A DNA stretch of 64,000 nt, from contig NZ_FXAU01000001.1 in assembly GCF_900177625.1 (NCBI RefSeq), forward strand, positions 736,644-800,643, written 5' to 3'. Below are positions 1 through 8,086 of the stretch, piece by piece. Within the stretch, counting starts at the first letter, position 1; the number at the start of each line of letters is the position of its first letter. Both the position numbers and the translations under genes were made by a program. The notes below the pieces were generated by a model. It saw only the letters and a program-made list of their open reading frames with translations. It did not search any database and was not told the origin of the DNA. This DNA is from Sphingobacterium psychroaquaticum. Lineage in GTDB: Bacteria; Bacteroidota; Bacteroidia; Sphingobacteriales; Sphingobacteriaceae.

Positions 1-130
1 GCGCATCTGCTTCGTTCACGGTATACACGGGAAGGGACGGAACTGTTGTTGCTTCGGTGGCCGCCTTGGGCTCGGAGCAGGCTTGTAAAATCAAGCTGAG
101 GATGATACTGGAAAAAAATAACTTTTTCAT
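1..130 (-). CDS. Efflux-type periplasmic adaptor lipoprotein (N-terminal fragment)
   Basis: Only the first 43 codons are inside the window; the gene runs off the left edge. The product starts MKKLFFSSIILSLILQACSE, a signal peptide ending in a lipobox (LQAC), so it should be lipid-anchored. The segment after the Cys (PSLPVYTVNEADA) resembles the beginning of RND/HlyD-type membrane-fusion proteins of Bacteroidota, where the first beta strand of the adaptor follows a short linker. It lies downstream of, and on the same strand as, a TetR/AcrR regulator, the usual context for an AcrAB-type pump. The gap to that regulator holds three copies of a TTAACnnnGTTAA palindrome. The adaptor assignment is an inference from a short fragment and context. 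Confidence 0.55.
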   Translation of the reverse strand, partial: MKKLFFSSIILSLILQACSEPKAATEATTVPSLPVYTVNEADA

Positions 131-189
131 TGTTGTTAAGCGGATAAAGAGTTGTTTATTTTAGAGATAATCTATTTCAGTTATATAGT

Positions 190-202
190 TTAACGATGTT
201 AA
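190..202. promoter_or_regulatory. TTAACGATGTTAA palindrome, candidate TetR operator copy 1
   Basis: The 5-bp arms TTAAC/GTTAA are perfect around a 3-bp centre. It lies 60 bp upstream of the lipoprotein start codon and shares its arms with four other copies around the tetR gene. Confidence 0.6.
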
Positions 203-325
203 GTCGAGAAAAAAAGACAAACGAAATCCTGCTCCGCAGAGGGGAGTGCTGTAAAACCTGTTTTTAGTGACGGAAACTAGAAACAGTGTGAATCGGATAT
301 CTTTATTTTAATGCTATTAAATAAA

Positions 326-338
326 TTAACAACGTTAA
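326..338. promoter_or_regulatory. TTAACAACGTTAA palindrome, candidate TetR operator copy 2
   Basis: The arms TTAAC/GTTAA are perfect. The core AACAACGTTAA is identical to the copy at 1139-1151 upstream of tetR, which supports a shared binding protein. Confidence 0.6.
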
Positions 339-445
339 GTAAAGGGTAAAAGGCCGTATAAAAGAAAGCAGATCTTGATGCAGTAGTTCATGTTGATTTT
401 AGCGTGTAATCCGTTTGATTACTTTTTTTAATGTGGTAAAACTAT

Positions 446-458
446 TTAACAGTGTTAA
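446..458. promoter_or_regulatory. TTAACAGTGTTAA palindrome, candidate TetR operator copy 3
   Basis: The arms TTAAC/GTTAA are perfect. The site sits 38 bp beyond the tetR stop codon. Confidence 0.55.
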
Positions 459-495
459 GTATTGTTCGCAAAAAAAACGAATTTCTTGCGTTATT

Positions 496-1128
496 TTACG
501 AACTCGTCGTTTCTTTGACTGGAATTTCTTCCTGTTTGTAGAGGGAGCGCGTTATAGCCACTACCGCATCTTTGAAAATTTGTTCATTGGTAGTCTCGGA
601 GAGACCATTACCAATCATATTGACGGAAATAAGGCCGTGGATGACGGAGAAGAAAGTGAAGTACTTTATCTTTACTTCAGCTCCTGTAGGCTGTTGATCC
701 TGCATAATTTCTTCAATACATTTCACAAAGAGTTGGTAGGTGGTCTCGCGTTCGAAATTATCGGACTGCACACAACACTTCATCTCCACGCCAAACATAA
801 CCTGGTACAATTCTTTATTCGCAAAAGCAAAATTCCAAAACGCGACCCACATGGCTTGGAGCTTTTTATCCGGGTGTGTTTCCGTTTCGCTGGCGGCTTT
901 CACGAGTTTGGTGAGGTTGTTATGTCCTTTACAGGTGAGCTCCTCAATAATAGCTTGCTTATTGGCAAAGTACTCATAAATGATGGGCGCGGTATATTCA
1001 ATGCGATCAGCAATCTTGCGCATGTTCAGCCCTTCCCATCCTTCTTCCTTGACGATCGCATAAGCGGCATCCAGAATACTATTTCTAGTTTCTTCTTTTT
1101 GTCTTTGTATGCGATCTTTACTGGCCAT
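496..1128 (-). CDS. TetR/AcrR family transcriptional regulator
   Basis: The protein has 210 residues, a normal length for the family. The N-terminal helix-turn-helix is clear: residues about 15-65 include GLNMRKIADRIEYTAPIIYEYFANK, with the typical YxxFxxK end of the recognition helix. The C-terminal ligand domain is helical and not specific enough to name a ligand. The ATG at 1128 is chosen because the HTH begins at the usual distance from it. Perfect or near-perfect TTAACnnnGTTAA palindromes lie on both sides of the gene, two in its own promoter region and three before the downstream lipoprotein gene. It probably represses itself and an efflux system. Confidence 0.9.
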   Translation of the reverse strand: MASKDRIQRQKEETRNSILDAAYAIVKEEGWEGLNMRKIADRIEYTAPIIYEYFANKQAIIEELTCKGHNNLTKLVKAASETETHPDKKLQAMWVAFWNFAFANKELYQVMFGVEMKCCVQSDNFERETTYQLFVKCIEEIMQDQQPTGAEVKIKYFTFFSVIHGLISVNMIGNGLSETTNEQIFKDAVVAITRSLYKQEEIPVKETTSS

Positions 1129-1138
1129 ATTAAATTAT

Positions 1139-1151
1139 CTAACAACGTTAA
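1139..1151. promoter_or_regulatory. CTAACAACGTTAA, candidate TetR operator copy 4
   Basis: This 13-bp inverted repeat has one mismatch at its outer base. It lies 11 bp upstream of the tetR start codon, just downstream of a TACTTTTG promoter box on the minus strand. Confidence 0.6.
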
Positions 1152-1152
1152 G

Positions 1153-1160
1153 CAAAAGTA
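1153..1160 (-). promoter_or_regulatory. TACTTTTG -7 promoter box of tetR
   Basis: Read on the minus strand this matches the Bacteroidota -7 consensus TAnnTTTG in all fixed positions. It lies between the two palindromes at 1139-1151 and 1173-1185, so a bound repressor would block transcription of its own gene. Confidence 0.55.
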
Positions 1161-1172
1161 GTATTAATTTAT

Positions 1173-1185
1173 TTAACGCTGTTAG
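1173..1185. promoter_or_regulatory. TTAACGCTGTTAG, candidate TetR operator copy 5
   Basis: This inverted repeat has one outer mismatch. Its position corresponds to the -33 region of the tetR promoter. Confidence 0.55.
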
Positions 1186-1258
1186 ATTTTTTTGACCGTT
1201 GATAGATTTATGACATTTTTTTGTTTTATCTCCATCGAAGAAGTATGCGATTGGCGCT

Positions 1259-2095
1259 TTAAAGTCCTGTTATCATCTCAAATTGGTCTATGGTATTGGT
1301 GAGCCCTAGTTTTTCAAGAAATAATTTACTCTCGAAAGAAGCTTCGTCAACGTTATTTACTTGTACTTTCTCACCTGCTACAAGACGATTTATTTCGGCA
1401 AACAACCGGGAAGCGATACCTTTTCGGCGGAAGAGTGGAGCTACAGCAAATTGGTGGATCCGTCTCGTTAACGGACTGAAAAATACATAGCCTATTAATT
1501 GATCTTGAACAAATGCACCCAATATATGGAGATGCATATGTTCTATACTTGCGGGCATGTTTTGCCAGCTAGGTGTAATATCCCAAAAAGACTGAAGAGT
1601 AGGCCATGAAAATTCGTTTATCGTTTGGATGGTGGCGGTATTGTCCGTGCTTTTTACTTGGATTTCTCCACTGAAGCAAAGGAGTTTACGGTTTATAGTA
1701 AAACCATCTTTCTCGTATGCTCGGATTGCAGCATCATTCCCTTCAATTACTTCTAATACGACTTGTTGGACGTTGTTTTCTTGGAAGAATGGTTTCATGA
1801 AAGCCGACATTTGTCCCACAAGCCCTTTCCCGCGGTAAGCCGGAAGCACACCCGTTCCGCCATTATAGACGGTTTTATTACCATCATTCTCACGTACGCC
1901 ATACAGCATGAAGGCAATGAGTTTATCGTTGTCAAATGCCCCAACAGACCACGGTAAGTGTATATCTTCATTCTTGATTTTGGATTGAAGCTGCTCGGCC
2001 GTCAGTTGAAAGGGAACGATATAATCCGCAAACGCATGGTTGAGCGCTTGCAGGAGATGGTCTTTATCATTGCTACTTAAGGTACGTACTTGCAT
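1259..2095 (-). CDS. Tandem GNAT-family N-acetyltransferase
   Basis: The protein has 278 residues with two GNAT-like halves. The first half carries an acetyl-CoA loop signature around residues 82-97 (TGVLPAYRGKGLVGQM) and a following EVIEGNDAAIRAYEKDGF segment, where family members place the Asn/Tyr helix. The second half has a similar loop near residues 218-232 (FAVAPLFRRKGIASR). The acetyl acceptor cannot be inferred. The gene lies 18 bp after the GrpB-family gene and is the last of a three-gene minus-strand operon. The ATG at 2095 starts directly before the first beta strand (MQVRTLSSND), as expected. Confidence 0.85.
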   Translation of the reverse strand: MQVRTLSSNDKDHLLQALNHAFADYIVPFQLTAEQLQSKIKNEDIHLPWSVGAFDNDKLIAFMLYGVRENDGNKTVYNGGTGVLPAYRGKGLVGQMSAFMKPFFQENNVQQVVLEVIEGNDAAIRAYEKDGFTINRKLLCFSGEIQVKSTDNTATIQTINEFSWPTLQSFWDITPSWQNMPASIEHMHLHILGAFVQDQLIGYVFFSPLTRRIHQFAVAPLFRRKGIASRLFAEINRLVAGEKVQVNNVDEASFESKLFLEKLGLTNTIDQFEMITGL

Positions 2096-2113
2096 AAAAT
2101 ACAGGGAATGTCG

Positions 2114-2707
2114 TTAAATATGTTGGTGCCAATCTACTGCAATTTTTTCATACTTCTTTAAAAAGGCATCTTTAGCATCGTTGTAGTGGTTACCATCAAC
2201 CCATTCTTGTTGTACTAATTTTTGTTTCAATTCTTGGTATTGCGCACGAATCGTAGGGTGTGTCTTTAGATAATCACGAAATGCGATATGTCGCGTCCAG
2301 TCTGCTGAACCGAGGACAAATGCATGGATATGGGCAATCCGTAAGTCGTGGTTTTGTAGGATCTCAGGCGTTGCTTGATGTGCCTTTAAAATTGAAGAAA
2401 CGCCCATTTCGGAGACGGAGTGCTGAAATAGGATAAAGAAGCGTCTCTCGGGCATATCTTCGTTATACTTTTCATAATACACTACATTCGGGTGATTAAA
2501 TAATAGTGGCACTTGCTCCAATTCTTCTTTGTTTTTTACACCCAATTGGATATCGATGATGGGTTTTGCTGAAAGGCCTTCTACGGAGGTGCTACCGATA
2601 TGATCTACCTGCGGCTGTATATCGGATAGAAGCTGTTCGATATCTTTTTTCAACGTCTCAAATTTCGATTTCCATGTGGGGGTGTAAGGCTCAAAAGGTA
2701 ATTTCAT
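2114..2707 (-). CDS. GrpB family protein (UPF0157)
   Basis: The protein has 197 residues from the ATG at 2707. The GrpB family belongs to the nucleotidyltransferase superfamily. Visible signatures are the start KLPFEPYTPTWKSKF, the motif DHIGSTSVEGLSAKPIIDIQL near residues 38-58 (the GST-x-V and DIQ elements typical of the family), and the C-terminal KxxFLKKYEKIA. A TTG two codons upstream could also initiate, but the ATG is preferred. The gene is 13 bp from the DUF1801 gene and 18 bp from the acetyltransferase gene, so the three are likely co-transcribed. The biochemical role of the family is not settled. Confidence 0.85.
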   Translation of the reverse strand: MKLPFEPYTPTWKSKFETLKKDIEQLLSDIQPQVDHIGSTSVEGLSAKPIIDIQLGVKNKEELEQVPLLFNHPNVVYYEKYNEDMPERRFFILFQHSVSEMGVSSILKAHQATPEILQNHDLRIAHIHAFVLGSADWTRHIAFRDYLKTHPTIRAQYQELKQKLVQQEWVDGNHYNDAKDAFLKKYEKIAVDWHQHI

Positions 2708-2720
2708 ACTCAAAAGTACG

Positions 2721-3092
2721 TTACTTTTTTACTTTAACAATGCCTTTTCGATAGAGATCGAGGCCACTTTGTAGGATTTCTTCTAACAGTACAATGGGGA
2801 TGTCCTGCGTCGGATCTACCGTGAAAATTTTCATCCGAGATCGATTTCCTTGTTCTAAGTTCGGGTGGTCCAATAGCTTCCCCTCAGTCAGCAAGACATA
2901 GGGATAATCTGTTTTTTTATCGGTCCATAGATAACAGAGGATATTCTTGTAGTAGCAGAAGCAAGGCATTCCATATTTTTGAGTTTCCGTTATCTGGGGG
3001 GCTTGTTCTAAAATAATATGTCGTAAGCTTAGTAAGCAGCTCCGCTGCGGTTCTTCTTTGTTGAAATAGTAATTATGGAGTTCTTTTGACAT
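2721..3092 (-). CDS. DUF1801 domain protein
   Basis: The protein has 123 residues from the ATG at 3092. The sequence YFNKEEPQRSCLLSLRHIIL at the start, the KYGMPCFCYYKNILCYLW core and the closing RMKIFTVDP segment are characteristic of DUF1801 proteins (YdhG-like fold). These are small cytosolic proteins of unknown function. A TTG further upstream keeps the frame open, but the residues before MSKELHNYY are not family-like. It is the first gene of a minus-strand operon with the GrpB-family and GNAT genes. Confidence 0.85.
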   Translation of the reverse strand: MSKELHNYYFNKEEPQRSCLLSLRHIILEQAPQITETQKYGMPCFCYYKNILCYLWTDKKTDYPYVLLTEGKLLDHPNLEQGNRSRMKIFTVDPTQDIPIVLLEEILQSGLDLYRKGIVKVKK

Positions 3093-3238
3093 AGTGTTTA
3101 TCTTTTGGCTCTTGTAAAAATACAACAATTTGAAAGACGTAAAGGGTATGTTTTTTAACCTTCTCGGTTTCCGAATTTAATGGGCATTTTCAAGGTACAA
3201 AAGAGCCGATAAAAAAAATGAAAAAAATAGTCTACTAA

Positions 3239-3270
3239 TTTGGTAGTTTTTAAATTGCAACGTATATTTG
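3239..3270 (+). promoter_or_regulatory. Bacteroidota-type promoter of the first susC operon
   Basis: A TTTG at 3239-3242 is followed after 20 bp by TATATTTG at 3263-3270, an exact match to the -33/-7 arrangement (TTTG, TAnnTTTG). It is the best promoter in the region and directs transcription towards susC. Confidence 0.7.
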
Positions 3271-3326
3271 CTTCATAATCGTTTCTCAATTGGCGTTGGC
3301 GACGAAAGTATTAACTAGAATTTGAA

Positions 3327-3425
3327 ATGGAAAAAAAACTACTGACTGAAGAAGCCGAAGGGCTAAACACTTTCCCTAAACCGAATCATTTGACAGCCTC
3401 TTGTCGAATGCGAATGTGCTGTTAA
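3327..3425 (+). CDS. Possible 32-residue leader peptide
   Basis: ATG at 3327 opens a short frame that starts MEKKLLTEEAEG, has KPNHLTAS in the middle and ends CRMRMCC before TAA. It lies within the susC leader, between the promoter and a hairpin, and ends with three cysteines and two methionines in seven residues. I do not recognise it. It could be a leader peptide, a small secreted or modified peptide, or a chance frame. Nothing upstream looks like a ribosome binding site, which is uninformative in this phylum. Confidence 0.2.
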   Translation: MEKKLLTEEAEGLNTFPKPNHLTASCRMRMCC

Positions 3426-3450
3426 TTTTCTCCCTCTTTATAAAAATAGC

Positions 3451-3471
3451 TAGGGAAGCAAAGCTTCCCTA
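3451..3471 (+). other. Hairpin in the susC leader
   Basis: TAGGGAAGC and GCTTCCCTA form a perfect 9-bp stem with an AAA loop, 75 bp before the susC start codon. There is no T-run, so it is not a classical terminator. It may act as an attenuator, a stabilising element or a protein target. Confidence 0.5.
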
Positions 3472-3546
3472 AGCTGTTTAATAATGGAACAAGTTCAATT
3501 TGGCGTTGGCACTTGTAAGTACTCACTATTAAAACAGTTCAAAACT

Positions 3547-6500
3547 ATGAAAAAATACGGATTATTCCAGTATTTGTACCCTTGTATGCTCTTTTTTTTG
3601 TTTATCGAAACAAGTTCAGCGCAAGAAACAAACCCTATTATCAACGCGTCCCTAAGCGGCACAGTTTTAGATTTTTATACCAAAGAACCGATTGAAGGGG
3701 TGACGGTGCAATTGGAAGCGGTCACGCACAGTGTGAAGACCGACCGCTTTGGTAAGTTCCAGTTTGTGACCGGACAAAAATTACCCTTCACTATTACATT
3801 GTCCAATATAGGTTATGAAAAGAAAACCCTGGTTGTGCAAACTTCTCCCACGGTTATCGAACTAAAGCCTAAAGTTGAAGCCTTGGATGAAGTGGTGATA
3901 ACAGGCTACACGGTACAGCAAAAAAAGGCAATCAGTGGTTCGATAGCCACAGTAAACTTTAAAGAGGACAATCTTGCCCAAGCAGACCAAGATTTTGTGA
4001 AGCTTCTCCAGGGGAAAGTCGCGGGTGCCCAGATAACAGCCACTTCAGGAGTGCCTGGAGGTGGTGTTAGTTTTGTGGTGCGTGGCAACAACTCTATTAA
4101 TGGAAATGTCGCACCTCTATATGTTGTCGACGGAGTTTTTCTGAGCACGACACTCCCTGTTACGGGGGGCGGAGGAAATCTCCTTTCCAATCCCTTAGCA
4201 GATATCAACCCTGCAGATATTGAAAGTGTGACCATCCTAAAGGACGCGAATGCAACGGCTATATATGGGTCGCAAGGCGCAAATGGGGTCGTATTGATCA
4301 AGACGAAACGAGGACAGCGAAATACGGCATCTCGCATTAACTTTTCTACTAAACAAGGCTTTTCCCAAGCCGTAAACAAGTTTAAAGCTGTTACTGGTCC
4401 TGAAACCGGACAACTTCTCTATGAATCGTGGTTCAATACGGCCACAGAGAATCAAGAAAGTTTGGCGAGCTACTTGACACGCGAGAAGCCCACGAATTGG
4501 GACCTGGTATTTCCCTTTAAAAATGGAGACGGATCCACCGATTTCTCGCGCGATAATATTTCTAATCTACCCACCTACGATCGAATTAGTGATCTATTTA
4601 AGAATGCATACCAAGTTGACTATCAGGTTGCCTTATACGGAGGGGGATCAAATAGCAATCATTACATCGGTTTAAGGTATTCAGGACAGGAATCCATTGT
4701 GCGGCCAAATGACTTTAATCGCTTTTCGCTTCGCGTAAATTATGATAACAATGTAACCGAACGGCTAAAGGTAGGGACTAGCTATAATCTCGCGCGTGTA
4801 GGACGTTCCAATGTACGAAACAACGATAACGACCCCGGGGGAATTATAAATTCGGCTATTTTTCCTCGATCCTTTCTACCGGTCTTCGATGCGCAAGGAA
4901 ACTACCTAAACCATGCTACTTTTAATAATCATCTGCGCCTCATTGAGCATTTGGATAACAACTATACTACCTGGCGGAATACTGTAAATTTATTCGCCGA
5001 ATATAGTATTCTATCGCATCTTAAATTTAAGACCAGTGGTAGTTTTGACTATACCAGCAATGGTACGCGTAGCTTCTCCGATTTTGCGCTTAGCAATACA
5101 GGTGCGGCCAGTGCTGGCAACAACTTGATTCAAGTATATACAGCAGAGCAACTATTGACATACGTAAAGTCTTTTGGCAACAAACACGATGTAAATTTCT
5201 TGCTGGGAAATACCATCAATGTGCAACAGTCGCAAAATGTGGGAGCAAGTGGTACGAATTATATTTTTGATGTCCTGCGTGAGGTGTCTTCTGGAGGAAC
5301 GACATCAGGAACTTCATCGCGAAATGAAAATCGATTGGTCTCGTTCTTCGGAAATGCAGGCTACACCTTTGATAAACGTTACGCATTGGAGTTCAGTTTA
5401 CGTGCTGACGGTTCGTCACGTTTCGGGAAAAATGTACGGTGGGGATACTTTCCTGCCGGTGGATTTATTTGGAATGTTGGGCAGGAACGTTTTTTACGCG
5501 ACAATACGATCATCAATGGCTTAAAACTACGTACAACCTTTGGTTTGTCTGGAAATCAGAATGGAATTGGAGATTATGATGCCCTAGCGGTTTGGTCTAC
5601 TAATGCACAGTCTTATCTTGATCAACCAAGCTTATCGCCCGGTCGTTTGGCTAATCCTGATCTTACTTGGGAAACAACCCGACAGACTAACATCGGAACG
5701 GATGCAGTTCTTTTGAATAACAGGTTGAATATCACATTTGATTGGTATTACAAATATACGACAAACGGCTTACAAAGTGTGGTCGTACCATCACGTAGCG
5801 GGTATACTTCTGCCATTCGCAATTATACAGAGATCAGTAACCGTGGATTAGAGCTTACTGTCGAATCTACAAATATTCGAAAGCCACACTTTAACTGGCA
5901 AACAAGTTTTAATATTTCGAGAAACCGAAATCGTATCGAAAAGATTCCACAAGAACAAACATTGGGAGCAACCAACCGAGGTACTTCAATCTTGCGCCAA
6001 GGATATCCAATTAATTCGTTTTTCTTATATAAGCAGCTATATGTAGATCCTCAAACGGGAAATGCCGTTTATGAAGATGTCGATGGAAATGGTGTCGTGA
6101 ATTATGCAGATAGACAGATTCTGGGGAATACAGAGCCTAATTTTATTGGAGGTTTGACCAACACCTTTAACTACAAAGGTGTTGAATTGAGTGCCTTTTT
6201 ATATTTCACGCAAGGGAATCATCTCTTGAATATGCATAATTTCTTTTTGGTGCATGGGGGAATCCAAAACGGAATAGGCTTTGATCCGCGTCAGTTGCAG
6301 CGTTGGCAAAAAACAGGCGATGTAACAGATATACCCAAAATGACCCGATATGCCTTGAACCCAGAGCAGAATAACGCACCCGCAAACAACTACACGGGTC
6401 AAGTAGCAAATTTAAGCAGCCGGTACTTGGAAGATGGTTCTTTTCTGCGATTGAGAAATGTTTCTATTGGATATACGTTGCCGCAGGCCCTAGCTGCGAA

Positions 6501-6681
6501 ACTAAAACTCTATCGCTTGAAAGCAACTGTGTCAGCAACAAACCTGTGGACTTGGACAAATTATGGTGGGCTTGACCCGGAGGTGAGCGCGCAAAGTACC
6601 AATCAAAATACTGCGGGATACGACTGGGCAACGGTGCCCCAGCCGCGAACGTTTGAATTCATATTGAATATTACCCTTTAA
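3547..6681 (+). CDS. SusC/RagA family TonB-dependent outer-membrane transporter (module 1)
   Basis: The protein has 1044 residues from the ATG at 3547, which begins a signal peptide (MKKYGLFQYLYPCMLFF, cut after SSAQ). An in-frame ATG at 3484 would add 21 residues ahead of the signal sequence and is less likely. A carboxypeptidase-regulatory-like domain spans about residues 34-107, followed by the TonB box LDEVVITGY at 113-121. The plug contains YVVDGV and the SusC hallmark ILKDANATAIYGSQGANGV, and the rest is a beta barrel ending in FEFILNITL. It imports substrates together with the SusD lipoprotein that follows after 12 bp. No STN domain and no linked sigma factor are present. The M14 peptidase downstream suggests peptides as cargo. 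Confidence 0.93.
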   Translation: MKKYGLFQYLYPCMLFFLFIETSSAQETNPIINASLSGTVLDFYTKEPIEGVTVQLEAVTHSVKTDRFGKFQFVTGQKLPFTITLSNIGYEKKTLVVQTSPTVIELKPKVEALDEVVITGYTVQQKKAISGSIATVNFKEDNLAQADQDFVKLLQGKVAGAQITATSGVPGGGVSFVVRGNNSINGNVAPLYVVDGVFLSTTLPVTGGGGNLLSNPLADINPADIESVTILKDANATAIYGSQGANGVVLIKTKRGQRNTASRINFSTKQGFSQAVNKFKAVTGPETGQLLYESWFNTATENQESLASYLTREKPTNWDLVFPFKNGDGSTDFSRDNISNLPTYDRISDLFKNAYQVDYQVALYGGGSNSNHYIGLRYSGQESIVRPNDFNRFSLRVNYDNNVTERLKVGTSYNLARVGRSNVRNNDNDPGGIINSAIFPRSFLPVFDAQGNYLNHATFNNHLRLIEHLDNNYTTWRNTVNLFAEYSILSHLKFKTSGSFDYTSNGTRSFSDFALSNTGAASAGNNLIQVYTAEQLLTYVKSFGNKHDVNFLLGNTINVQQSQNVGASGTNYIFDVLREVSSGGTTSGTSSRNENRLVSFFGNAGYTFDKRYALEFSLRADGSSRFGKNVRWGYFPAGGFIWNVGQERFLRDNTIINGLKLRTTFGLSGNQNGIGDYDALAVWSTNAQSYLDQPSLSPGRLANPDLTWETTRQTNIGTDAVLLNNRLNITFDWYYKYTTNGLQSVVVPSRSGYTSAIRNYTEISNRGLELTVESTNIRKPHFNWQTSFNISRNRNRIEKIPQEQTLGATNRGTSILRQGYPINSFFLYKQLYVDPQTGNAVYEDVDGNGVVNYADRQILGNTEPNFIGGLTNTFNYKGVELSAFLYFTQGNHLLNMHNFFLVHGGIQNGIGFDPRQLQRWQKTGDVTDIPKMTRYALNPEQNNAPANNYTGQVANLSSRYLEDGSFLRLRNVSIGYTLPQALAAKLKLYRLKATVSATNLWTWTNYGGLDPEVSAQSTNQNTAGYDWATVPQPRTFEFILNITL

Positions 6682-6693
6682 TTCTCTTTTACG

Positions 6694-8064
6694 ATGAACC
6701 GTATACGATATTACATAAACCATATAGCCATTGGGGCATTTGCATTACTGACTTTTACCGCATGCGAAAGTTTCTTAGAGGTCAAACCGACAAACGCTTT
6801 GTTGGCAGATAACGCGATCTATGATGCCAAAACTTCGCGGGCTATTGTCAACTCAGCCTACTCAGCTTTAAAAAACTATAGCATCAATGCGGCATTGAAC
6901 CTGGCGGTGCTGCCGGGGGACAATGTCTTTTTTGCGGGAAGCCAGAGCCAAAATATTGAACTGGATAATGGAGCCTTTACGGTAACTAACTCGGCTATTG
7001 TTGGCGCTTATAGTGCAAACTATTCGCTCATAAATATTGTTAATTGGGCGCTCGCAGAAATTCCTAAAGTAGAGGATCCTACTTTTGCGACGGGCGAACA
7101 GGAAAAGCTTATTGGAGAAGCCTACTTTATTCGGGCTTTTGCCTATTTTAACTTAGTGCGTAGCTGGGGTGGGGTGCAGCTTCAATTGCAACCAACCACT
7201 GATCTATCTTCTTTAGGTGCCATAAAGCGCAGTACGGTGGAAGAGACCTACGCACAAATCTTGGCAGATTTAAAGCAGGCCGGTAGTCTCTTGCCCCCGG
7301 ATGATGGATCAACCCGAAATAAAGTGCAGCGCGCTATAGTACGGGCATTCCGTGCCAAGGTGTTGTTGTATGCAAAACGGTTTGACGAGGCAGAAATAGA
7401 AGCAGATGCTGTTTTACAACTTTCAAAATACAGTCTTGTGAAGCCTTATGTCAGGTTCTTTGAATTGCCATTTCTTTCTTCGGAATCTATATTTGAACTT
7501 TCCGCGACGGCCAACAATGCAGGAACAAGTGGTAGCACTTGGTTTCCCGCATCGGGAACTCCACGCGGATCTTATGAGTTCAGGCCCTCCAACGAAATTG
7601 TAAACCTGCTCAATGACTCCCAAAAAGGAGGAAATAGGAAAGCTCTTCTGGCAACTCGAGGAACCGATGTATATGTTAATCTGTACCATACGGTTTCACC
7701 CAATGTGAATCCCGGATATGTAATTCGACTTTCGGATCTATATTTGATTCGTGCGGAATCCCGCTTACGCAAGACCGTACCTAATATAAATGGTGCAATT
7801 ACAGATTTAAACGCGGTTCGTGCCCGAGCTGAGGCCGCGCTCTATCCCACAAGCTTGCCGGTTGTGGCAGAAGTATTGCAGGCCATCTGGGAGGAAAGAA
7901 GGTTGGAATTTGCCTTTGAGGCTGATCGCTGGTATGATCTCGTACGAACCGAACAGGCGGAAAAGGTCCTCGGTATAAGTCCGAACTTTTGGCTTTTTCC
8001 AATACCGCAGGCCGATGTTCTCTCTGACCCTGATCTCCATGGAGCTAACAATCCCGGTTATTAA
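6694..8064 (+). CDS. SusD/RagB family outer-membrane lipoprotein (module 1)
   Basis: The protein has 456 residues. It has a lipoprotein signal (LLTFTACESF, Cys about residue 24) followed by the SusD-type start FLEVKPTNALLAD. The TPR-like region contains LIGEAYFIRAFAYFNLVRSWGG near residues 139-160, and the C-terminus carries IWEERRLEFAFEADRWYDLVR with the final FPIPQADVLSDPDLHGANNPGY, all standard for the family. It serves as the substrate-binding lid of the SusC pore encoded just upstream. The next gene starts downstream with a 22-bp gap, so the three form one operon. Confidence 0.93.
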   Translation: MNRIRYYINHIAIGAFALLTFTACESFLEVKPTNALLADNAIYDAKTSRAIVNSAYSALKNYSINAALNLAVLPGDNVFFAGSQSQNIELDNGAFTVTNSAIVGAYSANYSLINIVNWALAEIPKVEDPTFATGEQEKLIGEAYFIRAFAYFNLVRSWGGVQLQLQPTTDLSSLGAIKRSTVEETYAQILADLKQAGSLLPPDDGSTRNKVQRAIVRAFRAKVLLYAKRFDEAEIEADAVLQLSKYSLVKPYVRFFELPFLSSESIFELSATANNAGTSGSTWFPASGTPRGSYEFRPSNEIVNLLNDSQKGGNRKALLATRGTDVYVNLYHTVSPNVNPGYVIRLSDLYLIRAESRLRKTVPNINGAITDLNAVRARAEAALYPTSLPVVAEVLQAIWEERRLEFAFEADRWYDLVRTEQAEKVLGISPNFWLFPIPQADVLSDPDLHGANNPGY

Positions 8065-8086
8065 TTATTTTCAAAACAGCAGTATC

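Larger units (their letters stand above)
131..495. other. 365-bp intergenic region with three TetR-type operator copies
   Basis: No coding sequence is convincing here. The region separates the regulator's stop codon from the start of the lipoprotein gene. It contains three near-identical 13-bp palindromes (190-202, 326-338, 446-458), so it is probably the regulated promoter region of the efflux operon. I could not pick out a clear TAnnTTTG promoter box on the minus strand. Confidence 0.6.
3093..3546. other. 454-bp intergenic region: long leader of the first susC gene
   Basis: This separates the minus-strand DUF1801 operon from susC on the plus strand. A good promoter (3239-3270) implies a leader of about 270 nt. 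The leader contains a 15-16 nt sequence that occurs twice (3286-3300 and 3495-3510), a possible 32-codon reading frame (3327-3425) and a 9-bp perfect hairpin (3451-3471). Confidence 0.6.

Noticed and set aside
415..1161. Long plus-strand frame opposite the tetR gene
   Set aside because: It is an antisense shadow of a clearly recognisable TetR protein and spans three operator copies.
3484..3546. Extension of the first SusC by 21 residues from an upstream ATG
   Set aside because: The added residues precede a normal signal peptide and cover one copy of the leader repeat. The internal ATG gives a standard N-terminus.
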